DNA of 64,000 nucleotides, from contig NC_133971.1 in assembly GCF_031877795.1 (NCBI RefSeq), positions 4,544,784-4,608,783 on the forward strand. The letters run 5' to 3'. Below the pieces are notes generated by a model. The model ran no database searches, was not told the origin of the DNA, and saw only the letters and a list, made by a program, of their open reading frames with translations. Origin of the DNA: Strix aluco (Eukaryota; Chordata; Aves; Strigiformes; Strigidae). Shown here piece after piece: positions 1 through 11,534 of this stretch (its first letter is position 1; every line of letters begins with the position of its first letter). The position numbers and the translations under genes were made by a program.

Positions 1-427
1 AGCCTAAAGATGTTCATGTTTCTCCTTTATAATATGCCCAAAGAACAGGAAACCAGCATTCAGATACCTTCTAAAGACAGATGGCAAATCAACCAAAGTT
101 TGCTGTTGCCTTTGTTCCTTCGCAGTGTTGGTATTGTGGGCCTTGCAAGGTGGCGAAGCATAAGGTCAGGCACTTTCTGCAAACTTATTTTCATGTGAGG
201 ACTTTAAGAAAGCAAGAAATTATTGAAACTTTCAGGAAGGGCAGTTAGAGGGTTCACTCTGTCTTGAGACAATTGTGTAATTGCTTTTTTGAAGACAAAA
301 TCTCTCAGTATCAGGTCACTTAGTCTTTTTGATGTAGGTAAGCTCTCTGCCCAAATTCAGGTGGTCAGTTCCAAGCTCTGTCTAGAACTCCATCCCAGGG
401 TCCTGCCCTGTGTGCCAGCAGCTGCAG

Positions 428-521
428 GGATGAGGAAGAGATGCTGCTTGATGAGGAGTTACTGTGGTTTCCTTCTCCTGTGGAAGAGAGGGAAGAGCTC
501 ATGGGGGTAAAACTGGACCAG
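428..521 (+). CDS. Candidate internal coding exon, acidic peptide
   Basis: Ninety-four bases lie between a possible acceptor (gctgcag, ending at 427) and a near-perfect donor, CAG|GTGAGT, with its GT at 522-523. One frame is open throughout and gives 31 residues rich in Glu and Leu, starting DEEEMLLDEELLW and ending GVKLDQ. It would enter after an intron in phase 2 and leave in phase 0. The pyrimidine tract before the acceptor is weak, and the same frame stays open further 5', so the 5' edge is uncertain. I do not recognise the peptide. It could be a chance open frame next to a good donor. Confidence 0.3.
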
Positions 522-529
522 GTGAGTGA

Positions 530-3000
530 TGTTCAGTCGCTCGATCCCGGAGCAGCATGCACTTGATGCTTCTGCTTGGTTTTAAGGATGAAAAGTGTAG
601 ATAAGTCCTTTACAGTCCTTGGGAGAGGACATCCATGGTACTTCAGGTCTGTATACAGCCTAGTTCTGAGAGGGGCTCCTGGGTAAGACTGGATCACAAA
701 CAAGGATGTGTTGGCAGTCTTTGGGATCTCAGTCTTCAAAGAACTGACCACAGCTGCATGAATTGAAGAACAAACTCTGGCAGATACCTGTGACTGGTGT
801 CCCCTGTTCCCAACCCTGGTGACGGGGTTAGCATAACTAACGCCATTTTATGAGGCAAGCAGACATTCTCTGTGACCGAGCAGGTCGTGTATTCATTCCT
901 CTCCCCTCATTATCAGGCCCTGAAGGTCCTGTGCAACAAGTAGGCAGAACAAACATTTCTTCTTCCCCTCGCTCAAGTTTGCTGGGTGACAGTTGGTTAC
1001 TCCCTTCTTCACCAGCCTTGAAGGTCCCAGGCACCCGCCTGGCCCTCGGTGGTGGTGATGGTCCCAGCACAGGGAGGGAAGCGTGACAGCACAGAGCGCC
1101 ATCCATAAAATCAATTTTATTACAAACTCTGCATTACTCTACTTATAAATTGTGCTGTCTTGATTCTGTTTGTAGAAATCCTGTGCCATTCTAATAATAA
1201 ATTCTGTGATATACTAATCATAATGTTCTGTTAAGAAAGTAAAGCTTTAATTGTAACTACAATTTTGTGCAGCCGTCATTCTGCCAAGGATCCCTGAAAG
1301 AACCCATCTGTCCCCTCAGTGGTGGGTGGCACTTGTGACCTCAGGCATCTTCTCTGTAGGTCGTCCAGAGAGAGAAAAGTCTAGTGGGATTTCACAAAGA
1401 AATAGTGATGAGGGTGTCTCCAAGTACCCTGCCATTTTGCTGTGCTTGGGAATATTTGAAGTTAGTAAAAAAAGAAAAGTGGAAAAATAATCAGCACTGA
1501 CAACCCAGAATATGGAATCTCTTGGATTTAAGCATTTAGAGTTTGTACCATCTTTTTATTTGAACTGAAGTCAGCAACGACCACTTCTACCCTGATACAC
1601 TAACGCTGCTGTTTGGAGTGCAATCAGATGTACTCCTGGAGTTTATAAATAGCTTGAACTATTATATATCTTATGTGCTACACAGCTTAGCAAGCAGGGG
1701 CGGAGCGGAGAGCAGCATTAAACACTTTTATTTGGAGTGTTTGTTACCAGCAGTGTTGCAGGGAGTGCTGATGGGCTGAGAGCAATCATGAAGCAGCTTT
1801 TCCCTCCCCCTTGCACACTCTCCCCTGATGAATCTAGGTCAAGGAAGAGCAAGATGACTCTTGTGCCAGTCACTGTCCTTCCCCAGTGATGGTGCCATAA
1901 ATTTTCAAACCACAACAACCTTCAGAAAAAGAGGATAATCATAAAGTACATCTTATTTTGTTGTAGCGGTGATTTTAAATGCTTTCCATATGAAGATATG
2001 TCTGTATTTCCATTAGAAAGCCAGCTTTGGAGAGTTTTGCAGACCTCAGCTACAAAATACTTGCTTTGAAAAGAAACTTTCTTTAAATTAACCTATCCTT
2101 TCAAATATTACATATTTTATGGAATATAATAGCATACATGTTATAAACATGCTTCTGGGATGCTTTATTTTTGGGATACTGAATTTTGATTCTGTTGATC
2201 AAAATGCTAGTGGTTACTACTTTAGGAATTTTGAGGGGTTTGTATATCAGCATTATTTTCCTTAAATATGAAATCATCTAATGAAAGAAACTTCATTAAT
2301 ATATTTTTTCCTATAAGTTTGAAAATAGAACCATTCCCAATACTAACATCTAAAAGCACTCTCTTTTGTCTTTCCCCCCAAAAGTTCCATCATTCACTTA
2401 AACATAAAGTCAGACCCTGCAAAGAGAATTTCCTGTTGTAGTTAATGTTACACTATCTATGACCCAATCCACTATGGGATTTAAAAGCACAGTTGCTAAC
2501 AGGAAATCTTTTCTACTTCTTTTATGCATAAAATTAAGTGGGTCTAAAAAATGTTATTTTGACATTCTTTTCTTTAAAGGCAGCAGGGACAGAAAAGGGA
2601 CATATATTCAGTTATGTGCACTTTCTTACATGTATTTTTCATACAAAACTTTACTTTCTGAGAAATTAAAGTTCAGGTGAAGAGATGCCCTTTTGCTGGA
2701 TGAAGTGAGCTCATCCACGGTGCCTTTGTCTGCTCTACATCTTGAAAAAATCACATCTTACTTTTATATAATGCTGTGGAAGTTGGATATATTACAGCTT
2801 CCTCCTTTGGTTTTGAAGGTACTAACCACTGATGATTTCTGATTCATCCTAGAAGGTTCCTGAATGGTAGTTTTCTAAACTCTAGTTCTCACTTACTGCT
2901 GAAAGGAGACAAGACAAACTTTCATTAAAGTTTGGGAGAATTCAGGCAAAAACTCCTACGGGCAAGAGTGTCCTTCCAGGACCACTTTGTTAAAATGAAT
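530..3000. other. No gene seen; possible minus-strand poly(A) signals
   Basis: I see no supported gene here. The stretch 830-1110 is richer in G+C than its surroundings and is open in several frames on both strands, which is expected by chance. On the minus strand, AATAAA hexamers lie at 1727-1732 and 1116-1121. Either could end a transcript that uses the minus-strand exon at 3072-3300, but I cannot trace a terminal exon convincingly. Confidence 0.4.
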
Positions 3001-3011
3001 GAACAGGTTTT

Positions 3012-3062
3012 GGGGAAAGGGAAAGAGAGAGAGAAAGGGAAAAGGGGAAGAGAAGGGGAAGA
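3012..3062 (+). repeat. Polypurine (GA-rich) tract
   Basis: About 50 bases are purine only, made of GGGAAA and GA units. The tract sits immediately downstream, in minus-strand terms, of the donor of the 3072-3300 exon. On that strand it is a long polypyrimidine run just inside the intron. Such tracts can form triplex DNA and can bind pyrimidine-tract splicing regulators; any role here is inference. Confidence 0.75.
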
Positions 3063-3071
3063 CACGTTTAC

Positions 3072-3300
3072 CTTTTCCAGTTCTTTGGCTATCAGAATGA
3101 TTTCTGCATACTGAGACGAATATCCAAAAGCAACATACCATAAAATTAACATCGTAACTCCAAAACAACTAAATTCGTAAGCCAATTGTCTATGACTTAA
3201 CTCTTTCAGTTCAGATTTGAAGTATACGTCAGAGAGACTGTTTTTTTTATATAGTAGGTCATACTTATCCATCAACTTCAGTCCACAGATTTCAAAGGGG
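3072..3300 (-). CDS. Candidate internal exon of an unidentified membrane protein
   Basis: On the minus strand, 229 bases are bounded by a good acceptor (ctgtttatttcag) and a good donor (AAG|GTAAAC, its GT complementing 3070-3071). The frame is open throughout and gives 76 codons, entering with one base of a split codon and leaving in phase 0. It starts PFEICGLKLMDKYDLLYK. A polar stretch follows with SELKELSHRQLAYEF. Then comes a hydrophobic segment of about 25 residues (FGVTMLILWYVAFGYSSQ onward) that fits one membrane helix, and a charged end, AKELEK. The mix of charged flanks and one clear helix is more protein-like than other open frames here. I do not recognise the family. A non-coding chance frame remains possible. 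Confidence 0.5.
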
Positions 3301-3984
3301 CTGAAATAAACAGCAAGTTGTTAAGATAAGTCCCACAACCTACATTAAAAATATGCTGTGGATATGAGACAGTGAAACCCTCTAACAAATATGGGTTTGT
3401 ATTTGATCTGTACTACAATCCCACCTTTGGGAAACTGTACTTAATGCTGCATCACAGTTTTGAAATATGTATAATTCTGATATTTTGAAATATGTTATTT
3501 ATTACACTTGTTAAAAAAAAGATGGGGTTTTTTTGTAAAATGAAAGAAGAATCTGCCACTTCTGTCGGAAACAAATCAGAAAGGCACTGGTTATTGAAAA
3601 GAAGCTTGATTAAAAAGAAAAGATTAAATGGGATTCTTTCTACATTTGAAGACTGATCTGAGTTTTATTACTTAAGTTTAAATGTAATCACCATGTTTTG
3701 AAATGATGTCTTCAAACATACTTGCAAAATCGAGGAATTTCAAGGTTAAAGCTAGAAAGTTATATATTCTGCAGCACCTAGGCACATCTGAGTGAGCTCT
3801 TACCTGATTCAGAGACATGGCCTGTTTGTGCCTTGTACTAAGTTGCCCTGCTCGTGAGGCTTTAAACACACTGATTTTATTTTTTGTTTGTTTGCTAGCC
3901 TACCATTTGATGTTTGGATTTTACAGAAGTGCCTGTCGGTGTTTGAACTGGTGGTACGGATCTTCTTCTGCTTTTCTCCCCCAG

Positions 3985-4065
3985 GACAATTAGTGACAGC
4001 ACCTGGGCCGGGACACCTAAAGGAGCCTCACTGAAGGAAGCTGGTCCTCCCATTACCTCTGTCAC
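3985..4065 (+). CDS. Candidate short terminal coding exon
   Basis: A very strong acceptor (ttctgcttttctcccccag) ends at about 3984. In one of the three frames the following sequence is open for 26 codons, with residues TISDSTWAGTPKG and then ITSVT before a TAA at about 4063-4065. The frame starting directly at the acceptor stops after two codons, so the exon would need an upstream intron in phase 2. The residues do not match a family I know. The acceptor is the main evidence. Confidence 0.28.
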
Positions 4066-4080
4066 TTAAAGTCGATACAG

Positions 4081-4760
4081 ACTGCATATCCACCTACCAA
4101 CAGCTTTAATCAATGTCCATCATGTACAGAGAAAATAACCTCCAGGATGGAGCAAGAAACTCGCCTGCTGCCAGCACCCTTTGTCTCCTCCATATGGGCA
4201 GGACATGATTCCCCGCGATTAGCCAACAATTATGAGCTCTGAACTGATCAATTCAGCCAATTTACCGTGCAAAGTAAATTGATCCTCCGGAACAAAGAGA
4301 TCTGCCAGCAGGGAGGTACCTGAGAAAGCAGCATGCCTGTGTAAACAGTGCTGTCCTTGCCCCAGTGTGGAGTGGCCCAGCGCCATATGGTGCCACTATG
4401 AACTTATTAACTGACGGATTAACTCATCTCAGCATTTGGGATCCCCAGTTTCCAGCTGTGAGGATGATTGATAGGCTAACTACTGCTTCAGTCTTGGAAG
4501 TTATTTCCTCCATTTAACAGAGTCAAGAAGACAGAAAATTGCCCCCTTTGTAAATGCTAATCTCACCACTCCTTCGAACACCCAACATAGCAATTTATTC
4601 CAGGCAAAGTCTTAAAATTGGTATAGTACACATCAAATGCATACTAATTAGCAATTTCTTTTGAAGGCTCCATCTCTTAATAAGGGTCTCCTTTTCCATA
4701 TGTTCATCATGCCCCACTTCACCCTTTAATTACAAAACACCACTTTCTACTAATTGTGAG
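4081..4760. promoter_or_regulatory. Candidate conserved noncoding (enhancer-like) block
   Basis: About 700 bases without repeats or open frames hold a dense set of homeodomain-type cores (gattag, caattat, taattg, taattag, ttaatta-like) and SOX-like tttgt boxes. At 4239-4256 there is an 18-bp near-palindrome centred on TGATCA, pairing 8 of 9 positions. The unbroken complex sequence looks like developmental enhancers conserved in amniotes. Conservation cannot be measured from one genome, so this is a pattern judgement. Confidence 0.35.
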
Positions 4761-4769
4761 AAGGTACAT

Positions 4770-6970
4770 TGTACCCAGTATCTGTATTAAATACTACACC
4801 TTCTGAGGACTAATTTAGGGTCAGATAGAAAGCAGGCAGATAGGCAGAAAGTCTTAGGGACACTGTCCTCATCTTAGGGATATTAATTTTTATTCCCCCT
4901 GGTGATGCTTCTTAAGGGAACGCTCCATGAAAAGGGCATTTCTTTAGAAATGGCAAACCTCATGTCCACACAGCATTGTGCCAGCACTGGTAATGAGACC
5001 ATGGTTTTCGCACTGCTGCTGAATAGGGTCTGACTACCAGCAATTTGTTTCTTGGTGCCTTCAGGTGGGAGGGTGTTGATAAATCTTAAAATGGGCAATC
5101 TGTGGTGGGTCAGAGGATTTGGTCTGTCCAATTCAGTCTGTGTTGACCCAGGTCATGATTATTTTCTTTTTACCCTATATGATTCTTTACTGATTATATA
5201 ATGAGCCTTCAGTTCTTAAAAGCCTAGCACTACCTTACTTGTTCTTACCATCACTCACACCAGAATTACAGCATGAAGATGTACAAGAAGCTGAGAAGAA
5301 AAAGTACCCAAACTAAATCAGAGGTGTACAAAAAATTGACACCTTTTTCCTGTTGAAAACATTAAAATGTGCTCCTTCTTTTGCTTTCCTTATGCCAGGC
5401 AACTGCAACCATAACCTTGATAAGTAATTTGTGTTTATGCCTAGCATGGCATAAATATAACTGGAGATGGATAAATAAACAACCAGGTTTCAAAGCAGGT
5501 TTCACTACTATGGTGTTTATTTTAACATGATCCTTGTAGGCAACTTCAAGCTGGTTTAGTTCATTATCTTTTGCAAAAAGCAAAAGCCCCATTCAAAGCG
5601 AATACATTGTTATGAAATGAGGGAAAGTATGTCATGGAGATTAGAACAAGTAAAAGCTCCAGATGCTTGCTGAAATTTATGTTTTAATGGTGTCTCTATC
5701 ATTGCTTAAAAGACGAATATGCCTTTTTTGTGTTAAGTTAAAAGAAGACGATAATTTCAGAGCATATATAAGGAAGATACTTTGAGGGTAAAAGAAACTC
5801 AGGTTCTCTTAGTCACTCCTGTTCAATGAAAGCAGAGCTTGTCTGAAGCCAGAAGAAAAATATTCACTCAAAGCTTTAATATTTTTCCTTGGTTTTGTTG
5901 AAACTGCATTTCAATCAAGATTTTCCCACCAGTTCTAAGTGAAAAAAAAGAAACTTCCTTATCTTTTAAAAGGAACATTAAAAGAAGCACTGCCGCATTT
6001 GATTTCATATTGCAGTTTTTAAGTAGTTAGGTCAAATATTAAAACTGAGGTTAAAGCAGATGTTAGCACATATGATTGCTGGCTGCCAGCAAGTTCCACG
6101 TTTGGGTTTGCCACCAACAGAAATCCACCGAACAGACATACTAGCCAAATTTGTTGTTGCTCCGAAAGCCTTAACTCATCTGTACTTTAGAAATTCTGCC
6201 ATTTAAGAGCACGGACCAGTGCAGGAGATCCAGACGATGACTTTTAAATTGGGGTAGCCTTTACCTTGAGGTGGACCAGCAGCACCATCAGAGGAGGCTT
6301 GCACTGAACTCCACTGGCCACAGTGAGATCGTTGTTGCCAGACAACTTAGTCTAACCTGCGCATCTGTCCACTACATGAAAGACCCAACATGCCTTTAGT
6401 TTACACAGCCCTTACAAAATGTTGCCTTAACAGTAAGATTTACCTATGGGTAAGAGGCAAGATTTGTACCAGATATGTGTGACCTGTGGAGAAGGTGAGA
6501 CCATGGCCAGGCATAGAGCTGCCCCATCCCAGTGGCTGTCGCCATCCAGCCTTTGGTCTCAGTCTCTGAAGCAACAACTGTACCCGCCCTGTGACAGCTG
6601 CACACGATGGACCTGGTCACACAGACATCTTCTGGGCAATGGAGGTTTTCACTGGACACCTACTTTAGAAGGAAGCTGGAAAATTATTTTTTATTTTGTT
6701 GAAACATCCCTTGCTAGCATTTTCAGAATAAATTGTTCTGATTTTGGCTAATTTCTTTTAACTGTGCTTTAACACACAGTCTTGGAAATAATTCTGAAAG
6801 ATAATGAAATTATCTCCCACTCCTTTGAATTAATTTTTTTTTTAACCAAACCCAATAATCTATTAAGCCTACATTGCACTGAACTTCATTTTCAGCACTC
6901 AAGTCCTTACGAATGTGATGTGATGTCTGGAACAGTAAGTTCTAAAATTTCAGACTGTGTTAAAAAACCC
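4770..6970. other. No gene seen
   Basis: AT-rich sequence without recognisable repeats. A minus-strand donor-like AAG|GTAAAG at about 6256 follows 27 open codons, but no acceptor with a pyrimidine tract lies upstream. A 101-codon plus-strand frame at 6446-6751 has no splice or start context and no protein-like features. Confidence 0.5.
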
Positions 6971-6976
6971 AAAACC

Positions 6977-7010
6977 ACAACAACAAACAAACAAACAAAC
7001 AAACAAAAAA
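6977..7010 (+). repeat. (AAC)/(AAAC)n simple repeat
   Basis: An A-rich tract of AAC followed by about five AAAC units. This could be the decayed A-rich tail of an old retrotransposon or simply a microsatellite. Confidence 0.85.
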
Positions 7011-7159
7011 ACCCCAAACCAAAATTGAAAGATTGGAAAACAAAGAAGAAAAAGCAATTTAGCTGGACAAGTGACTGAAGAAAAGAAGTCCTTCACTTGA
7101 GAAGCAGGTACCTAATAATAGCTTACAAATGAAGGGAGAAATAAAGAACTTCTTTTATC

Positions 7160-7262
7160 TGTGTGTGTATATGTATATACACACACGTATTTATATGTGT
7201 GTATATGTGTATATATATGTGTATGTCTATAAGTGTGTATATATGTATGTGTGTATATATAA
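7160..7262 (+). repeat. (TG)n/(TA)n compound microsatellite
   Basis: About 100 bases of alternating pyrimidine and purine: GT, AT and AC dinucleotide blocks. The tract includes tatatacacacac beside gtgtgtatat, so parts can fold back. Alternating tracts of this type can adopt Z-DNA or cruciform forms, and slippage should make the length variable. Confidence 0.9.
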
Positions 7263-7269
7263 ATAAAGT

Positions 7270-10200
7270 TATGACTTAACACCTTGAATTTGGGAGGGGA
7301 CAGTATAACGCAGCGTTTTTTTGAGCACTGAAGACTGACAGCGTGGCATTTTGTTCGAAGCTCAATCATGTTTGAAATGATTAAAGTATTTTTTACTTGT
7401 TAAAAAAAAAAATACATGCATCTCTTGGCTGGCACTTTGTATGATATGTCATGTCTGTGCTTGCTGTGTTTTGGGATGGGCCAACATTTTCAACCTCAAA
7501 AATCATGATTTAAATTGGGAACTGACAGACCCCTACAGTCCTGCGAGTGGCAATGTGATCGTGAAGAAATGTAATTAAATTGTCTCTGTCAGGGAGAGAT
7601 TTGACCAATCACACAGTGTTCATCTTATGTGCAAACACTTCTTTCACTAGCTATTAGCTTCATTGTCTTTAGGTGTTTTAGTTTCATCTGGAGCATCATG
7701 CTGATCAAACTACACCTCTTATTCCTTTTAATTAGGAATGCAGCATCCTTCTGTTCTCAATTTAGGCATCTCAAAAGCATTCCTAAAATATCAGATCCTC
7801 TGTCAACTGGGTTGAACAGCATGAAAATAATTATATTTTTCTTTCTAACACAAGATCAAAGCTCCAGAAGAGGTGACATACATGTTGGATATTCAGTCTC
7901 AAGCACGGAGGTCAACTGAACCCAGAAATACTTTGTTGCTGATTTTATAGCATAAAAGCTGTTTTTAAAAGAAATGTTGATACATGGTAGTACTTAACTG
8001 CTGCCCTAAGTTCATGTATATTGAATGCTTTGCTAAGGTGTGTGGGTTTTTTCCCCTCGTGCACTGCTATTTGTTCTAATATAGAAAATGAGCATGGAGC
8101 CAAGGCTCAGATCTACAGAGACATCAGGAGAACTGATTGCAAACCCAGCCCTTTTAAGCCCTGCTTTGAAAATTTACAGGGAGGTATTCATATTTGCTTT
8201 CTTACTCCTCCCTAAATTTTACCTCTCCTGCATACATCTAGGAGATGCTCTAACTTCAGGTTATTAGCAGTCACTGAGTGCTTTCCCCCTTTATTTCTCC
8301 TCTCCCCCCCTCCACAAACACATTTTTTTTTTCCTATTGTAGTGCAAAAATCCCAGATGCAGAGTAGCTTCCTTGAGTGCGTGGGAAGGCTCTCAGAGTG
8401 GATGTAGGCTTCGAAATGTCGTGGGGGTCTGTCCTGGAACAACATACCATGCCCTGATGGTCACTGTGAGAAGAGCTTCTGCTCCCAACCCAATATTGTC
8501 AATTTGCTGATCATTTGTCCTCCCGAGATGCAGGACCTGTGATCGTTGAATCGCTGCCTCCCAGAAGGGCTGCAGACAAATGTAAAACTGGATCCTTTTC
8601 CTTATCAAAGAATTTCTCATCTCTTTTCAATACAGGAACTGCCAGAAGTGGCAAAAGAATCACATGAACCCTCCCTCTGAGGATTTTATGAGTACGGGAG
8701 ACAATCTCTGAGTGGCCTTTGGAAGTAAGAGCTGTTTTAAATCACCAAAGCATCAAGCAGAAGAAAAAAGGAATCATGACAGAAGAACTGGCCGTGTTTC
8801 TTATGGTAAAATTCCCAATTGATGGAATGTGTAACTTTTCACTTGAATTAGTGCAAGAGCATTTCGAGGGCAATGGTCCAAAGAAATAAAGCATTTTTAA
8901 TTGGGCTAGCAGGAGGGAGAAGGGAGGGCTTCTCACCATGCTAATTGAAAAAACAAACTCACTGGTTTTATACACTGGGTTGGTCAAGAGCTTTCTTTTA
9001 TGCTTTAGTTTATTTAAACATGGCACATCTGTGGCTTCAGTGCCTTGCACACAGATGGCATCCCTTTTTGTTAAAGCACTTGACAACAGCATTGCTTGCT
9101 TGTCAGTCTGGATAACCTCAGATAACATGAAGAAACTTCTTATGTTATGCTTAATGACAGTGTCATTCATTACACCGCTTCATCCTTTCCCTTTATCTGA
9201 CTTCTGTTAGAGTCCTAAAACTCCTCTCATTTACGGGAATGCCCTGGTCATGAAAAAGCTGCCTCAGATAAACAGCGCATCACCTTTCCTTCCCTGGTGC
9301 ACAGCTCCCTGTGAAAACTCCTGTCACATACCAGGGGCTGCTGCCTGAAAAATGGGAGAAAGAAGCAGGTGGGCAGGAGGGAGTGACAGAAGCCGGTGTA
9401 CATATTAAGTGCTACTCATTAAAGTGGGTCCCTGGAGAATATGGCCACTACACAGGGGTGAAAGGACAGAGAATTAATGACGACCGCCTCAGCCATGACA
9501 GAGAAGCAACAAGTCACCTTCTCACACTGGCCTTGATCTTGCCTGCGAGGGTCATTGCATCATGCACGGTGCCGTGCACGAAGCAGCCTGGCCCCAGCCC
9601 CTGCGGTGGGTGGGTGTGGGCGTAGTCAGGTTAAACACCAGACATCCTCATCCATAGGGCACGGTGGCAAGAGTCAAGTCCCTGTATCAGTTTTCTTACT
9701 CACAAGAGGAGAGCGGCCAGACCAGGTGAGAAAGGAGGTTGGACTCTGGAAATGGTGACTTGACTCCTACCAGGGGCTGGAGGAGCTTGGACATCTTCCA
9801 GCTGGACATCAGTTAAATGATAGGGTGATACGCACAGCCCAGGCCATTTCACACGACCGGGTTGTAGGAGCAGGCTGCAAGTTGCTCTTACCACCACTGT
9901 CCAAATGGACAATTTTACACTTGGAGATTAACAAACAACCCCTGGATGTTTTGGTCATATTTTTTATACATGCCTGCTCATCAGCTACCTCACTGGACAG
10001 AGCTGTAATGAGGCATTGCCAGGACTGTCATGGCCTCAGACAAATGGGAATGGAAAAGTGCCTCAAACAAAGAGCACATGGCCTTTCTGTCTCAGGGTGT
10101 TCAGTTGTCTATGAAATGGCCATGATATACTGGGGGTTGATGTCCAAGGAATGGGAGAATGCCATTTTCATGCCAGTTCCTTTCTTAAATTTTTCTATTT

Positions 10201-11270
10201 TTCCCTTGAGCTTGATTCAGCTGCTGTCACCACCAAGGTTCGGTACAGTGCCATGGTTTTTCAGCTCATCTTCCTGGGCGGCAGCAGGCACAAAAACAAC
10301 CTGAACATGCAAACTCCTGTCTCCTGTTACTTCCAATCTGACAGCCAAGTAGCAGAGAGTAGTTACCTGCATGTGGGAAATGAAAGGGTGTTGCCATATT
10401 GCCCATCCCTTGAGCTGGCAATACATGGAAACATGACCTGACTTAAGCTCTGAGTTTACATCATCAGAGCAGTGTTTCAGGACTGATGTGCAAACAATTT
10501 AGATTAGAAAAGCAATCAGTATGGTCTGGTATGTAACTTCTGGATATGTTTGCCATGGAAAGAGATTGGCAATTTATTCTATTTTTGTGCTTTCTTGCAT
10601 TTTGATCCCATCATAAAATGCTTTACGGACCATTTCACCTCACAGAGTAGATGGACATTCCCAGCCTCCTGTGACCCATCTCTTCTCTCCTTACTATACC
10701 AATGAATGCCCATCTTCTGATTAGGTATTCCACTCCCAGCCTATGCCACCAGAAGTAGTGATATTGGTAGTAACTGGGGACTTTGAGGCAAAAGATTTGT
10801 GGAAGTAAACCTTAATTAAATTTATCAACAGAATTTTGAACATAAATTGTATTTGGTATTTAGGAATGGGAAAACACTTTAAAATTACTCCTGAAATGAA
10901 GATGCCTGGGATGGAAAAAGTGCTTTGATGGAGGAAAGCACTTCTGGATAGTCAAAACGTAACAATCCTGCCCAACGTACCAGAGCAATGTGGTCTTCAC
11001 TACCATTGCGTCGAGTTACTGACCAGCTCTTTAGGCTTGAAGACAGAACAAAGCCAGTTTTCAGAAGTCACAGTGGAAATGCGGACAAGATTTCCTTTTC
11101 TCTCTAAGCTCTAAGTCTATGAGAAGATGATACTACTTTAATTTCATTCTGAAACTTCAGAAACTGGATTATTCTGGCTCTGCACCCAGAACACGTGTCT
11201 CTGATGAAGAGGAGATTTCTGCTTCCCCAGCACAGGGATGTGTGGGGAAAGCAGGAGGATGGGAGGACTG
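7270..11270. other. No gene seen
   Basis: No supported exon or repeat. The part from about 9.3 to 10.4 kb is less AT-rich and shows overlapping open frames of 70-160 codons on both strands, none with good splice or start context. Confidence 0.5.
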
Positions 11271-11279
11271 TTTTGTAGC

Positions 11280-11530
11280 TGGTCCTTGTGGACTTCCAAG
11301 GGTGAATCCAGGCAGAGGAGAGTATTAATTCTAAAGAAAAGTAATAGAAAAGTAAATAAAAAATTGAGCATAGAATTGCCTCTGAATCCTAATGTCTTTA
11401 TCCTTGGGGATTTTGATTCCATTACAAATATTAGCAAAGATCAAGGGCGTTTTATTTTAAGGGCAAGTCTAATTGGAAAGAAGTTAATTCTACCAAAGTG
11501 GAAGTCAGCTAAAGAAATTAAAATTGATGT
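11280..11530 (+). mobile_element. L1-type LINE ORF2 C-terminal remnant (probable)
   Basis: A frame of about 80 codons carries the residue pattern found near the end of L1-type ORF2 proteins. It has LWTS, in place of the usual FW(T/E)C near a cysteine-rich motif. It then has LPLNPNVFILGD, where the family has NP..FLLG, and finally RFILRASLIGKKLIL and PKWKS, where the family has an A.LIAKKLIL..WKS stretch. The frame around these motifs is unbroken from 11364 to 11528. No target duplications, poly(A) or other ORF2 domains can be seen nearby. L1 elements are nearly extinct in birds, so this would be old. The alternative is a chance resemblance or another LINE clade. Confidence 0.5.
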
Positions 11531-11534
11531 GAGT

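Noticed and set aside
3780..3880. Minus-strand exon ending at CAG|GTAAGA (about 3804)
   Set aside because: The donor is good, but the only upstream acceptors follow A-rich sequence without a pyrimidine tract.
6256..6350. Minus-strand exon with AAG|GTAAAG donor and Leu/Val-rich peptide
   Set aside because: No credible acceptor; an in-frame stop lies shortly upstream.
6446..6751. 101-codon plus-strand frame
   Set aside because: Opposite strand is also open, composition is Ser/Trp/His-rich and no start or splice context fits.
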